From: Porphyra umbilicalis
Taxonomy: Eukaryota; Rhodophyta; Bangiophyceae; Bangiales; Bangiaceae
Length of the DNA stretch: 64,000 nucleotides
Assembly (NCBI GenBank): GCA_002049455.2
Contig: KV918908.1
Location: 62,001 to 126,000, forward strand
Reading direction: 5' to 3'
The notes under the pieces were generated by a model, which saw only the letters and a program-made list of their open reading frames with translations, did no database searches and was not told where the DNA came from. The first letter of the stretch is position 1. Every line of letters begins with the position of its first letter. Position numbers and translations under genes: made by a program. Of the stretch, positions 44,991-56,960 are shown piece after piece.

Positions 44991-45920
44991 GCGGAGCCCG
45001 ACGACGCGACGGCCGTCACGCGGGTGATCCTCGAACTCCGCGCCGGCGCCGGCGGCGACGAGGCGGCGCTGTTTGTCTCGGAGCTCGCTGACATGTACCG
45101 CCGCGCGGCGGCGCGCCGCGGGTGGGCCGTCACCCCCCTCTCCGCCTCGTCGACGGACCTCGGGGGCACCCGCGAGGCGGTCGCGCGCGTTGAAGGCGTC
45201 GGCGTGGCCGCCGCGCTCGCCTCTGAGGCGGGCGTGCACCGCGTGCAGCGGGTGCCAGCCACCGAAAGCGGCGGGCGCCTCCACACCTCCACCGCCACCG
45301 TGGCGGTGCTGCGCGACGACAGCCCCGCGTCGGGCGGCGGCGGCGGCGGCGGGCGGCGGTCCAAGCCGCCGCCCGTCGACGCCGCCGACGTGCGGCTCGA
45401 CGTCTTTCGCGCGAGCGGCGCCGGCGGGCAGCACGTCAACAAAACGTCCTCGGCGGTGCGCGTCACGCACGTGCCGACGGGGCTGGTGGTGACGTGCCAA
45501 GACGATCGGAGTCAACACCGCAACCGGGCGACGGCGATGGAGGCGCTCGCGGCACGCCTCGCCGCACGCGCGGCGGCGGCGGGCGCGGCGGCGCGGGCGG
45601 GGGAGCGCCGCGCGCAGGTCGGCACGACGCTCGGCGGGCGGTCGGAGCGGGTGCGCACGTACAACTTCCCGCAGCGGCGTGTGACGGACCACCGGCTGGG
45701 GGGGGGGGGGGCGGGGGCGAGGACGACGACCTCGGCTTGGCCGTGGGCGCCAAGAGCGCGCCGCTGGAGGGCGTGTTGGGGGGGGGGAAGACCTCGACGG
45801 GCTCATGGAGCGACTCGGGCGGCAGCGGGACGCGGACGGCTTGCGCGCGTTGGTCGCTGCGGTGGCGGGCGGGGGGGGGGGAAGGGCGCCGGGGCGGGCG
45901 GTGGCAAGGGGCGGCGCTAA
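43899..45920 (+). CDS. Organellar class-I peptide chain release factor, RF1 type
   Basis: About 673 residues. It recognises UAA/UAG and triggers peptidyl-tRNA hydrolysis on plastid or mitochondrial ribosomes. The start is ATG 43899 in gccaccaccATG; the leader is Ala/Arg/Pro-rich, fitting an organelle presequence. A helical N-terminal domain rich in Ala/Arg is followed by LELRAGAGGDEAALF, GVHRVQRVPATES with the RF1-type PAT tripeptide (residues 453-455; RF2 has SPF), LDVFRASGAGGQHVNKTSSAVR with GGQ at 509-511, CQDDRSQHRNR and RTYNFPQRRVTDHR. After a 14-G run (45698-45711) the frame changes; later segments (GLAVGAKSAPLEGVLG, DLDGLMERLGRQRDADGLRALVAAVA) match the RF1 C-terminal helices. Further G runs near 45780 and 45870 also disturb the frame; the end at 45920 assumes the last shift. 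The plastid versus mitochondrial site is undecided. Confidence 0.9.
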
Positions 45921-46432
45921 AGGGGTGGGGGGGCGGCAGCGTCCACGCGCACACGAGGCACACGGAGGTGGCGCCGCACACGGACCTCGTGTTGAGAGGT
46001 CATGACCTCTCCACACCTCGCACAGGCTGTGCGTCACACAGGCAGTGCGTCACACAGCCGGAGCTGTCGGAGGGTGTCACGCGGATGAGGAGCGACACGG
46101 CCGCCGACGTCGTGCGCGTCGTGCCCGTCGAGGTGGCCACCCCGCACCTGGTTGGCACACATTGTCTGTCCATGCAAACAAACAGTCAAAGGGGGAGGAG
46201 GAGAGTCGGCAAGCGCGGGGGGCCAGAGAAACCAGCAAACCGGCACGAGGAACAACGCAAGGAAATTCGGGACGACGGGCCGACCCACAGCCCACCGCGA
46301 GCCGGCCCCGCCGCGCGGCGGCAAGCCGGCACGCCACACCAAAGACAATACAGAAAAAAACAAGACGCAAACGGCAGCAGCAACGGGCGTCACGGCGGCA
46401 GGGCAACGCGCGCGCCGCCCGCCGCCCCCCCC
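45921..46432. other. Convergent intergenic region (RF1 / MSI1-like)
   Basis: 512 bases between two stop codons, with an A-rich stretch near 46345-46375 that may contain a polyadenylation region for the plus gene or a leader-like tail for the minus gene. No gene seen. Confidence 0.45.
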
Positions 46433-48302
46433 TCACCGCCCACTATTCGCCGCAATCGCCGCATTCGCCGCTGCCGCCGCGGCGCGGCCGCCGACCCCAG
46501 CCCGCGTCGCTTCCGCGTCGAGCATCATGGCCGCGGCGCGGTCCGGCGCCGCCATGACCAGCTCACAAATGCGCCACACCTGCAGCGTCGACCCCTCATT
46601 GTCCTCTGACACGGAGGTGGCGGCCCACGGGTCGGCCGCGTCGGGCAGCCACTGAAAGTCGACGACCGCCCCCGGGTGGCCGACGTGCCGAAACGCCACC
46701 GCGGGCGTCGACGTGCCGACCGACACGGGGCGGCCGGCGGCGGCGGCGGGGGCGGCAGGCGATAAGGGCGGCGGCGGGGACGACGCCCACACGCGCGCCA
46801 CGTCCCACACGAGCACCTGCGCGTCGGCGGCGGAGGAGGCAAAAACGAGCGGCCGCGCGTCGTGCCACGACGCCGCGTTGATCTCGGCCGTGTGTTCGGC
46901 GAGCGTCAAGACGGGCGCGGGGGCGCCCGTTGACGCGGCGCCGGGGGCGGGCGCGCCCGCCCTCGCCGCCACGGCGGACGCGCCAGACCCCATGGTCACC
47001 CCGCCGCCGCCCGACGCGGCGGCGGCCACGAGCTTGCGCGGCTCCCACACCTTGATCAGCCCATCGACGCCGCCGGTGAGGAGGCACCCGTGGCGGCTCC
47101 AGTCAACGACAAACACGTCGCCCGTGTGCGCGCCGGGCACGACCGCCATGGCCGCCCGCGGCGCCCGCCGGTCCCACAACCGCAGCGACGAGTCGTCCGA
47201 GACGGAGGCGAGCATGTTGGCGTCGAGGGGCGAAAACGCCACATCCTCCACGTTGCCCGTGTGGCCGGTGAAGCGCGTGCGGGGGAGCAGGTGGCGGCCG
47301 CCCGCCGCCGCGGCGGCGGCCACGCCTTGGCTCGCACCGCCGGGCGGCCCCGATGCTGGGGCGGCGGCGGCGGCGCCGCCGCCCTTGAGCGTCGCCCCGT
47401 CCGCGTCGCGAATGTCCCAGAGCAACACGGCCGAGTCGGACCCCCCACTCGCGACGAGCACCTCGGCGCCGCCGTCGGCGCGCCGACACTTTAGCGCATA
47501 CTCGGCATTGTCGGTGTGGCCCTTGAGGACAATGTCCGCCACCGACGGGCGGGGTCCCTCCCGCACCCGCCGGTGGGGCTGCGAGCGGAGCCCCCACACA
47601 AACAACTCGGGCGCGTCCGTGTGGGTTACAAGCAGCTGCGGGCCCGCTTCCCGCACGCGGTTCACCTCCCCGGGGTGCACGATGCGGTGGACGAGGGACC
47701 AGTCGGTGCCGCCGCCCGCGGCGGCAGCCGCGGAAATCACGTCGCCGCCCGGCCGCCCGGCGGCCGCGCGCGCCGCGTCATCGTCGGCGGTCCCCCCCCC
47801 GAGGACGGTGCCCTTGTCCACCCACGTGCGCGTCACGTCGGCGGGCCGCGTCGCGCCCGCCACGGGCAGGTGCACGTGGTAGGTGAGGAGCGTATTCGGG
47901 TCGCGCGTGTTCCCCGTGCGCTCGCTGATAAACAGCTGCCGCGCCGCGTGGGGGGCGACCACCCCGCGCACCGCCGCCGGCACGTCGGCGGCCGAGGCGG
48001 CGCGGGGTTGGCCCCACTGCACGACTTGCGTCGGCCACAGGAGCTTGCGCGACGCAATCGTGTCGTACAGCAGCGGCGCATGGTGGTCCCGCCACACCCG
48101 GTACCTCGCGTCGGCGTCGGGGAGGCCGGTGGGGACGCCTAGGGGGGGGGGGGGCGCCGTCGAGCGTGGGGGGGGGGGAGGAGCCGGGGGGACGGGCGTG
48201 CGCGTGGCGGTGGGGGGGGGGGGGGGGGGCGCGGCCGAGGGTGGGGTGGAGGGGGGCGAGGGGGGGGACCCGCGTATCCGCGGCCGTGGCGGTTGCGGCC
48301 AT
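46433..48302 (-). CDS. Histone-binding WD40 protein, MSI1/RBAP48/FVE family
   Basis: About 622 residues. Members bind histone H4/H3 and serve in CAF-1, PRC2, HDAC and NURF complexes in the nucleus. The N-terminal helix motif reads RYRVWRDHHAPLLYDTIASR then LLWPTQVVQWG, matching YKIWKKN.P.LYD....L.WPSL..QW of RBAP48. LFISERTGN, HPGEVNRVREAGPQ, VTHTDAPELFVW, KGHTDNAEYALK, FTGHTGNVEDVAFSPLDAN, SVSDDSSLRLWD and the end SVSEDNEGSTLQVWRI are family landmarks for successive blades. Two long Ala/Pro inserts interrupt the propeller, and the NTLLTYHVHLP stretch is FVE-like. The probable start is ATG 48302 (MAATATAADTRV), joined after a 13-G run (48142-48154) that shifts the frame. Convergent with RF1. 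Confidence 0.85.
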
Positions 48303-49560
48303 GAGCAGGGGGGGGGGGACGGGGTAGGGTTGCGGCGTCAAGGGGGGGGGGGACGAGGAGGGATTGCAGTGCAAGGGCAGGGGGGGGGAGAGGGGAGTAT
48401 TGGGAGCGTGGTATAAAGACAGGGGCGGGGGGGGGGGGGAAGGGCGGGGATGCGAGGGGGCGCCCGATGCGCGGCAAAGTCAATAGGCGCCGCGCGAGTC
48501 CAAGTCGCGGTCGGCAACAGAGATGGCGTCCAATGGAGCCAAGCGGGCGAGAAACGGCAACCAGCCGGGGGGTGGGGTAGCGAGTTGGCGGATTAGCGAC
48601 GGCCCCGAAAGTTGTAAAGGATCATGGGCGGGGCGCGCTCGGGGGCGGCGGCAGGGCGGGCCCGTCTCCCTACAAGTGGCTCGGTGCGGCGCACCCCGTG
48701 CCCACCCAGCGGCGCCGGTACCAATAGACGGGGGCGGCTGCGGCGCGGCGGCAAAAGAAATAGGCCGGGAGGGGCGTTCGGCGCAGAAAACACGCCCGTA
48801 ACAACAAAAATAAGAAATCGCGGTCAAAATAGACCGCGAAAGCTGCGTGCAAGACACAAGAATCAAGCCGACGTACCTCGGGGACGGCGGATCGACATGG
48901 TGCCGCCGTGCGTGCGCGCAAAGGGAACACTCGACACAAGAGGTGTTCTACACGACGGCCCGCATGGGAAGGTTGCGCGCGCGCCGCTGCGACGGGGCAC
49001 GGCGGGGTGCAGCGCGCATCTGGAGCAAGGGGCTTGGCGCGGCGGGGGACGGCGTCGGCGCGCCACGCCGCTCAACTCGCACGAACTGTGCCGTGGCGTG
49101 GCGGGCCGGGATGTTGCACGCTGCGCGCGTTACTCGCATGACGGGAGGGGCCTGAAGGCCGCCAGGTGGCATGAGGCGGCATGTTTTTAAATACCTAATT
49201 AAGCTGAATCTGAATTGCTCTATCTCATCGCAGGGGACGACGGAGACCCGTGTCCACAGACTTGTCCCGTACGCGCACAAGGCCTCGGCAGTGTTTCATC
49301 GAGACAAGGACGTCTTTGTCGGTCGGTACACGCGTATGCCCCTTGTCTGTTCCACGGACTGACGGCAAGGGAGAAAGGTGGATGGTTCCATTTCGTCCTA
49401 TTTACTGTCCGTGTCAAGACGCGCTTTTTAAAGCTGCTTCTCGTCAACACAACCGCGGAACCTTCCGGAAGCAGAGCACACATCAAGCGACTGCACTACA
49501 GCTGGGCAATGTATAGGTCAAGCACAGCATTCTGGACTTTTTGCCGCCGCACCTAACCAA
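48303..49560. other. MSI1-like upstream region and repeat-type DNA
   Basis: 48303-48450 is G-run rich and may be the minus-strand gene's leader. A tataaa string at 48411-48416 lies on the plus strand, the wrong orientation for that gene. From 48500 to 49140 the sequence is GC-rich without a recognised product, then composition drops. No gene supported. Confidence 0.4.
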
Positions 49561-50120
49561 ATGCTTACTACAATTACAAGCCAACAGATTCGGTCGCATG
49601 CCCGGCAATTGGAAGCGAGCACCACTGTGGGCGCAGCTGGGGGAAGCAGTAGGATGAAGGTTTGTCCACTGTTAAAGGGAGGAGAAGCAGATTGGCGATC
49701 TCCTGCTGGGAGATCACACCGTGTTCCCTTAAGAGCTCATCGACCTATGTGATCTCGTCGTCCAAATCGAGGATGACAGCGACAAGGCTGTCCTGCGTGT
49801 CAAAAAGACGAGAACCGTGCGTTGCAGCAAGAAAATACAGTCTTTCTCCATTCTTGTCGCTTCCGTTCTTGTCCAGGGGGGGATAGCAACGAACGCGGTC
49901 GACCGGCCTCTACGGTACAATCAACGGCGATCGTGGCTCCCGATCATCGTCTTCTGCACGAAAAATGTGGGCTACTTTCTGGTCGTACGATCGCCAGAGG
50001 GTGGACAGCATTGGAAAAAGACTGTAGCAACGTGACAGTCCTGACTGCCTGTCTCGTGACATGTAAGCCTGACTATGAGCCCGCCATTCCGCGCTTCACA
50101 ACACCGTCAACAACCAGGTA
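49561..50120 (+). mobile_element. Decayed pogo/Tigger-like DNA transposase relic
   Basis: The plus-strand frame starting at 49561 gives ITSQQIRSHARQLEAS, resembling the CENP-B/pogo helix-turn-helix (ql+.kA++L...f.aS.GW), and then DHRLLHEKCGLLSGRTIARG with NVTVLTACLVTC and PAIPRF. This matches the order around the first catalytic Asp in pogo transposases (.ADETGLF....RTLA.KG..., R.TVLLC.N, P.F). Several in-frame stops separate the pieces. The C-terminal DDE part should follow but is not recognisable. Plain DNA transposon remains. Confidence 0.5.
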
Positions 50121-51734
50121 AAGATCAGTCTCGCCGGCAACAGTGTCATGACGCCCTCCTGCCTCTTCGATACTGCCTGATATTCTTGAGACGTCCTTGC
50201 GTCTAGGCTGTCTACCTGGCTGTTCCTCAGAGTGTATCAGTAAAAACGGCATACTCGCTTGTTGGAGCATCAGTGCGCGACCAGCACGATCCTGACACTG
50301 TACATCGACGTGTCTGGGAGCCGCCCCCCCCCCCGATCTCTGTTACACTAGGGGGCATCACCGCACCTGCTGACAGAAGTTGGCAGGTCCCTCTTGGGGC
50401 CGCCATTGCGTGCCTGCCTGTGATCAGTGCGTATTCAAGCAGCCGTCTGGTACGTGATGTCAGCCGGAGTGCTGTCGCACAAGGCCATGGTAACGTCTCG
50501 TCGTCTCACACCAGCTGAGGAAGTTGCAGATATCACAGGCGTTGTGTTTCTCTATCGCATCTTAGCCGGGAGCAGGGCACTCTCTTTCTTAGTCATATTC
50601 GTGCGCCTTCTTCGCCCTTTACTACCCGCCTCAAATTGCGCGAGGCAATCCATAATGAAGCAACCATAAAAAGATATCTCAGGCGGCAGCCCCCTCTCGC
50701 CGTCCGCGTCCGCGCCGTCCCCCGCGATCTCTATGGGCCAAAAATGCAGTCCCAGTGGAAGGGGCTGTGGACACGAAAGGGGCACACGAAAAGAACGAGG
50801 CAGTGCGCGGGACACAGGGAGTGATGGGAATACGGGCAGAAGAGGCAACAGGGGTAGAAAGTACTGACAACGAAATAGAGGCGAAGGGAACAGAAAAAGA
50901 AAAAGGGGCACCAGGGGCATAGTGAAAGTTGTGTTCGAAAGAGGCAGTTAGAGCAAGATGGCAGCAGGAGCAGTGCAGACTGCCGACACATCAAGAAAGG
51001 TATCAAGTAGATCATCGAAGGGACGCTCCTGTGATTGGAGGAGAGAGTCGGACACTGCGCCGGCAATGTTTCTGTCTCCTTCACTCACTCGTTGTCGTGA
51101 CTTCTGACACGTGGGAGCTCTTTGTAAGAGAAAGGCTAGGAGGGCGAAAAACGATATCAGCTGGGCTACGCTGCCTCACCAGGTGGTGAAAAAATGGTTT
51201 ACGGCGGCATGAGATGCAGCCGCACCTGTACCTGTGCCGGCTGGAGTCGCCCTGTCGCCGGCCGCCTGAGTGCCGCTCGCGGTGGGGCGCGCGGGGGTTG
51301 GAGGGCTCCGTTGGCGGGTGATGGCAAAGTCAAGGTGGGATCGGCAGGGGCCAAGGGCCCGCTGGAGTCCCATCCATGAAAAGTATGCACGTCGGCTGAT
51401 TCTACGCACAGAGACCGGCGCAGCAGAAAATAGTACTCGACCCTAGACACGTCTTGTTAGAGTACAGCCGTCCATGGTCCCAGTACAGCCTACGTCTGCG
51501 AGAACAGACGACCCCTGTCCGCCTAGTAAAGAGCACAGTGTCAGCAAATGAGTGTCCCGATCCCAGCACGGGACGGGCCGCCCTCCACAGGACGTATGGT
51601 GAAGAGTGTTGGGAACACACACGACTCCAGCACCTTTTGACATGGATTCCCGCATGCAATTGAGCAAATTGGAGCGGATCTGGACCTCCCGCCTGGTGCT
51701 CGAAGTAAAAAGAACAGCGACTAAAACCAATAGA
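50121..51734. other. Repeat-type DNA, no supported gene
   Basis: Ordinary composition. 50120-50670 may contain the decayed tail of the pogo-like relic, but no motif is clear. An A-rich stretch with many gaga-type words lies at 50770-50930. Nothing else recognised. Confidence 0.4.
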
Positions 51735-51950
51735 AGCGGGCTATCAAGCGGGAGCAACAATGTAGCGGTTCTTGGCACCACCACGTTGGTTCGCCGTCCA
51801 GCCGGAGTGACCTCTTGATCAGCTCGTTCCGTGGAAGGAGCTGCCTCGGTAAACAAGGCGCAGCCCAGCCTTCCCCCAACGGGAGGTAAGGATCACGGCA
51901 AAGCCCAGGGGGGAATCGTCGTTCAAAGCACAGTTGGTTTTACCAAACGC
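51735..51950 (-). repeat. Dispersed repeat R2, copy 2
   Basis: Inverted relative of 37525-37740, roughly 80% identical by eye over about 215 bases. It shares gatcacggcaaagcccag and gtgacctcttgatcagctcg in this orientation. Confidence 0.75.
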
Positions 51951-53903
51951 CGAAGAAGATGGCCGTCCCCGCAGTCAATAAACCCCCTTTCCAACCCGGA
52001 CGCCGGCGCCCAAAGAAGCCGCCCCAAATGCGCCAAACAGATATACTCCTCCAAAGCGAAAAGTTCGAACAAGTAGTAGGGGGGTTAAGAAAACCAATGA
52101 GGCCTCGTTTAGACGGCGGGCCGTCGTGCGCGTGATTGAGCGTGAGCTGCCACACATTTCCGTAAAATGGGCGTGACGCGAGCACTGGCGTCTTCACGAC
52201 AACACGGCATGCATGAACGCAACGTGCTCAGAAATCGGCTGCCAAAACGAGCAGATCAGATCACGCTCGCATAGGCAGAAATTCACCTCGGGGAAGGCAG
52301 CACTTCGACCCATCAGAAGTGCGGCAACGATTGCAACTGGATGCTGAAGTTGACTTTTGAACACATTCACGAGCGCGAGATATAATGAAGATCTCGCACA
52401 CGTGAACGTGTTCGGCCTAAGAGCGACGAAACGGCACATTTTTGCTCGTAACTTCTTTGTGTGCCAAACAGGCCCTGCTATGGGTATTTGGCCATCACGT
52501 ATTTTGGCAAATACGAGTACGAGGCCACCCTTACTCGCCGATTTGATAGGGTCCAGGAATACACTCGCATTCCCTCGGAGGTAGCGAGAATGTACTTCTG
52601 AAGACAGGCCGAGTGAGTATGGAATGCATATGCGGTGAGCATGAGAAACGCCTTGCTGTCAGTGTCTGCTTTGTCTTGTGAAGAAAAGAACCAGCAGCCT
52701 TGGTCACCTGCGCCGTCGGCCGCAATCCAATGGAGACGCTCTCGAGAACATGAAAAAAACCGATCAGAGTTTGCAGACAGACAGCACCCAAGAAACGAAG
52801 GGGCACCTAGCAGTTTGCCATAGCGTCGCTTGCGAGCCTGCACAGCGCGTCGTGCGGATCCAGCGTTAGAGAGCGGGTCGCGATGGTACCTGAACGTGGT
52901 GTCCAGTTACGGAAAGGTTGCTGTGTGACTACCAGGTTATGGCTTCACTCAGCGTCGGTACGCGCTGACAGCCACCTGTCGCGAACAAGGGCTGGTCAGA
53001 AACGTGCTTATGAGCGCTAAAGGGCAGCGAGCCAGATCCGACCCGTGTCTCCCTGGAATACCATCCGTCGCACAACGGATCTGCCGTCAGGTGCGTGGGA
53101 AAGTGTGTAGGACCGCGAGAGCTCGGCGCTGACGGCACTGCGGCATCATAAGGAATGCTGTTGAGCATCAGGTATACTGGCTTCTCAGCAAACTGACATT
53201 TGATTGACCGGCCGGAGCATGTACGGAAACGAGGACATGTTTTTCCAATAGAATCAGTCGAGGCCGCACGGAGGAGTGAACCAGGACGAACATGACTTTC
53301 GGCGGGAAATCCGGCATGCACGAGGCTCGCCAACAGTGCCCAAACTGCCGTCCGTGACGGCAGCGTGGCGCGACAGGATCTGCATCAGCGGCTTGATTGA
53401 TGCTTTCAGCCAGGACACCAACTACTGATCCTAAAACATGGATTCAACGCCGCAGGACCGGTGCTGGCTCAGAGTGAACCGGGCGTGAGCGGCCAGTGTC
53501 TGCCCACGTGCTATTGCGCCGTTACCCGCTGGCCACCTCGAGAGTGAATGCTATCCCCGATTGGATGCACCAAAGAGCTTGCTGACCGTAGCGTGAGAAC
53601 GGCTGATTGGTGGCTGCCAGACAGCTGGCCTGCAGCAGACCTGCATGTGGCGTCGCCAGAAGGCCAGCCGATGCCGCCACACTTCTCTGAACGAGCTCAT
53701 CCAGAGGCAAAGCGAAGATTTAATGAGGGTTGAGCTCGTGACCGCTGCCGACGCGCATCCCACGTGAGTGCAGCTGACCCAGAGCGCCAGCGACTGGCAC
53801 TCCCGTGGCTACTCGTCTTTCTTGGCCGCTGGCCGTTCGCTTCGGGCTCGTCTTTCTCCCCCACATTCCCCGCCATCACTGGTAGTGGAACACGCAATCA
53901 TCG
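51951..53903. other. Repeat-type DNA upstream of the hAT transposase
   Basis: Ordinary composition with short frames. It includes a hairpin at 52359-52413 and a weak third R3-like match near 53440-53500. The 5' end of the hAT element must lie here, but I could not find its terminal repeat. Confidence 0.4.
52359..52413. repeat. Imperfect hairpin, 23-nt arms
   Basis: Arms 52359-52381 (gaacacattcacg...gcgagat) and 52391-52413 pair with four mismatches around a 9-base loop (ataatgaag). Function unknown. Confidence 0.7.
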
Positions 53904-56573
53904 ATGGAAAGTTCCCCGCCACCCTTTCCTCCCTCGCCCTCACCGCCGACTGTTTCTGACTTGGACGATGCTGGTGCGACCGAGACGTCTGTCGCCGGGC
54001 GGCGCAAGCGCCCGCTCAGTACGATTCTTGGCTCAGTGCCTGCTGCCACCGACTTCACCAATTTTGTCCGTGATGTCGTAGGAATCACACGGGACGTCGT
54101 GATGGTCGCGCCCAAGCCGTGAGTGATGCACAAGGGCGACGACTGGAAGCTGGCACCTGCGTTCGTGGCGCAGTCGGACACGAGATCGCCTCTGTGGGGC
54201 CTCTTGGACGTGTACGAGCGCCTTAGGGACGCAGACGCTGTCGGTGACGTCCTTGCACGGTGCCGTGAGTGTGCTCTGACGGGCGCGGACACGTTCCTCT
54301 TCCTCAACGGTGGGGCCCCGAGCAATGGCACTAAGCACATGGAGGGGATGGCCAACGGCCAGGCGTCTCCGTGCCGCCGTGCCGACCATCTGCAAGCGGC
54401 GCTGTACCTGGCAAAGAATGCGCAAGGCGGAAATCGGGCGCGCGTGGTGGTGGCCAATGGGACGATCCGCCGCTTGATGCAGCCGAAGGCGCGGCGGGAG
54501 CACCACCTCCGCTTTGTTTAGATGCAGGTTATGACACCGTCGGCGCACGCGTTTGGCCAGAACCTGTACGTCCGGATGTTTCTGGACGGGCTGAAGGCGC
54601 AGTACTCATCCTCGGCTCTGGACACGGTGGAGCATCTTCTCACGGAGCTCGCGACTTTTGTGTCGGACGCGCTGCGGTCGGTCATCTCGGTCGCCAAGGA
54701 GCACAACGCCGGCGTGCCGTTTTGCCACGTAGTAACGGACCTGTGGACTGAGGAGCACTCACACCGCAGCTACGGGTCTGTCGTCCCGAGACTTACGGAC
54801 TTGGAAGCGGGGACGGCGCAGGAGCTTTCCCTCGGCGTATGGCGGTGCTCAGGGAGGCACAACTACAAGAACATCCGCTCGTGGGTCGCCAACCCGCTTT
54901 CGTTTTTCGGTGTGGAGCTCCAGGACGTCTCGTCGGCGACGACGGACTCGGGCTCGAATGTACAGAAAGCAATGATTGGCTTTTAGGGGGCCTGGGTGCC
55001 CTGTGCAGCGCGCGCGATCCACAACGCCGTTTGACACGTGGTGGGCGGCTCTGGCGAGACGGCGGCGCAGCGGGCTTCCCGACTCCTTACCTCTGGCGGC
55101 CGTGCCTGGCGCGCGCGAACGGGGTGCCGCAACAAGATGGCTTGCGAGTTCTTGGGACGTGCGCGCGGCACCATCCGCTTCTTTGAACACTCCCCCGTGG
55201 AGGCGCTGGCGCTATCGGAGATCGTCGTGCCCGAAGACGTGGCGTCGCGCGACCTGACGCAGGACGTGGTCACGATCTGGGGGTCGACTTACATAGCGCA
55301 GTGCCGCTTGTACACGATGTGGCCGCGTTTGTCTGTGTTCTTCCGGTTTACATCTCTGTCGGCCGGTCGGCGGAAGCGCAAGCTTCTGAACCGTGACTGG
55401 TACATGCTCCAGCAGATGATTGCGGTTCTCTCCCCTGTGTTTGAAGTGACCAAGGCCAGTGAGAAGTCGGCGGCCACCCTGGCGGAGATCTTCTTCCTCG
55501 TCGTCGCGTTTCGTAAGAAGATGTTGGAGGACGCACTGAACGTTCCCCCAGTCCCAGAGCTCCCCCTCGCCGTCGGCGGCGCCGCTATCGAAACGTACAT
55601 TGACGAGTACCCCGACGATGCCGTCATTGAGATTGATGGGCGACTCTACCCTTGCGTCTTGACGATTGTGGACGAGACGCCCGGCCAAGAGTGCCTTGAC
55701 GAGAAAGCACGGACTGCAGTCTACGTGCTGCGCGACAAGATTGACAGAATGTTCTTCAACACCCTCGACGACTCCAAGAATTGGCTGAAGAACAAGGCGG
55801 TCCTTTCCTCGGTTTATTTGACGCCGGGCGGCGCCATAATGCTGAGGGATGTAGCGGCCTGGCTAGAGGTGGAAGACCCGAACGTTGACGCGAAGGCAGC
55901 GGTTGTGCACATGTGCGACAAGCTCATTGATGCACGGGGGACTCTAGCCACGGAGCGCACTTCTGGTGTTGCCGGCGGCAGCGGAAGTGCTTCCCGCAAC
56001 ACGTCGGTAGCGCGCATGGAGGCTCGCTCCTCTTTGACGCACTGGGGAACGGCACCCGGTGCGAAGCCATACACGTCAGCAGCCGCACGCCCACAATCGT
56101 CTGAATCTCATGCCCACATGAAGCTCGTTGCTATTTTGCGGCTGTCCGAGACGGCTGAGAGGGGGCCTCCTCTGCCTTTTTGGGTTCGGCACCGTCAGCA
56201 GTTTCCGTCTCTTCATACTTTGGCGGGGTCATTCTTCGGTGCTGTTGGGCCTTCATCATCGTGTGAGCGGGCATTTTCGGTCACTGGGGGGCTGGTGAGC
56301 GAGGAGCGTTTGTCACTATCGGCGGGCAGCGTCGAGATGCATTCATTGGTGGCAGCCAACATGAGGATGGTTCCCACGCAAGGCTCTGCGGTGCCAACGC
56401 TGACGAGAGCGCAAGCGAGGGCATTCCGCGACCGCATAAATCGTTCGTTCCGGAAGACGAGGGGGGCGTCGATGGTGTGGACGAGTGGAGCAGTGGCGAG
56501 TCACCCACACCCGGCGATGATGAGTAGTATAGACTTCATAGCACCATTAGGTTGTCATCGTTTTTGTATATGA
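53904..56573 (+). mobile_element. Near-full-length hAT-superfamily transposase, decayed by in-frame stops
   Basis: One reading frame runs 890 codons from ATG 53904 and is broken only by four stop codons: TGA 54120, TAG 54519, TAG 54984 and TGA 55032. The N-terminal part has an acidic/Ser-Pro start and a C..C...H-like region (CRECALTGADTF, then H) that could be a degenerate BED finger. The RNase-H-fold catalytic part reads CHVVTDLWTEEHSHRSYGSV and SATTDSGSNVQKAM, typical hAT strands bearing the first two Asp residues, then WVPCAARAIHNAV. The hAT C-terminal dimerisation domain is clear: PFWVRHRQQFPSLHTLAGSF, AVGPSSSCERAFS and VTGGLVSEERLSLSAGSV, ending N-M-R-M. Terminal inverted repeats and the 8-bp target copy were not found. 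No shift mutation is needed to keep the frame, so decay is recent or purely by point changes. Confidence 0.85.
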
Positions 56574-56960
56574 CGTTTCTTGAAGCTTGTTCCCAGCGCT
56601 TTTGTGGTGATATGCGCCAGCTGGGTGCCATCCGAAGCCAACAGAAAGCCAGAAAGCGGGGAACACCAACGCGACAAACACTATTTCGTCGTTGTGCGTT
56701 CCCACGCGTTCGTATGTATCCATATGCATGTTGTAGCCGTTACTAATGTCCCCCACGAGCGAAGAAGTGCAAGTGGCTTCCATCAACAGACTATACTCCC
56801 TATCATTGCTGATCCTGATGGCATGCAGCTGCATGAACCTCCAGCTCACATCGCCCAACGCGTGGACGACAACAAGCGAACTGCATCGCCTACCAACGGT
56901 ACCCAAAGGTATCATGGTGAGATACACACGATTCCTCGACGTGACCGCGCAACTTTTAGC
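56574..56960. other. hAT 3' flank
   Basis: It should contain the right end of the hAT element. No terminal repeat was identified. Sequence is ordinary until the 235-bp array starts near 56960. Confidence 0.4.

Noticed and set aside
48411-48416. tataaa as a promoter for the MSI1-like gene
   Set aside because: It is on the plus strand while the gene runs on the minus strand, and TATA-like strings are expected by chance.
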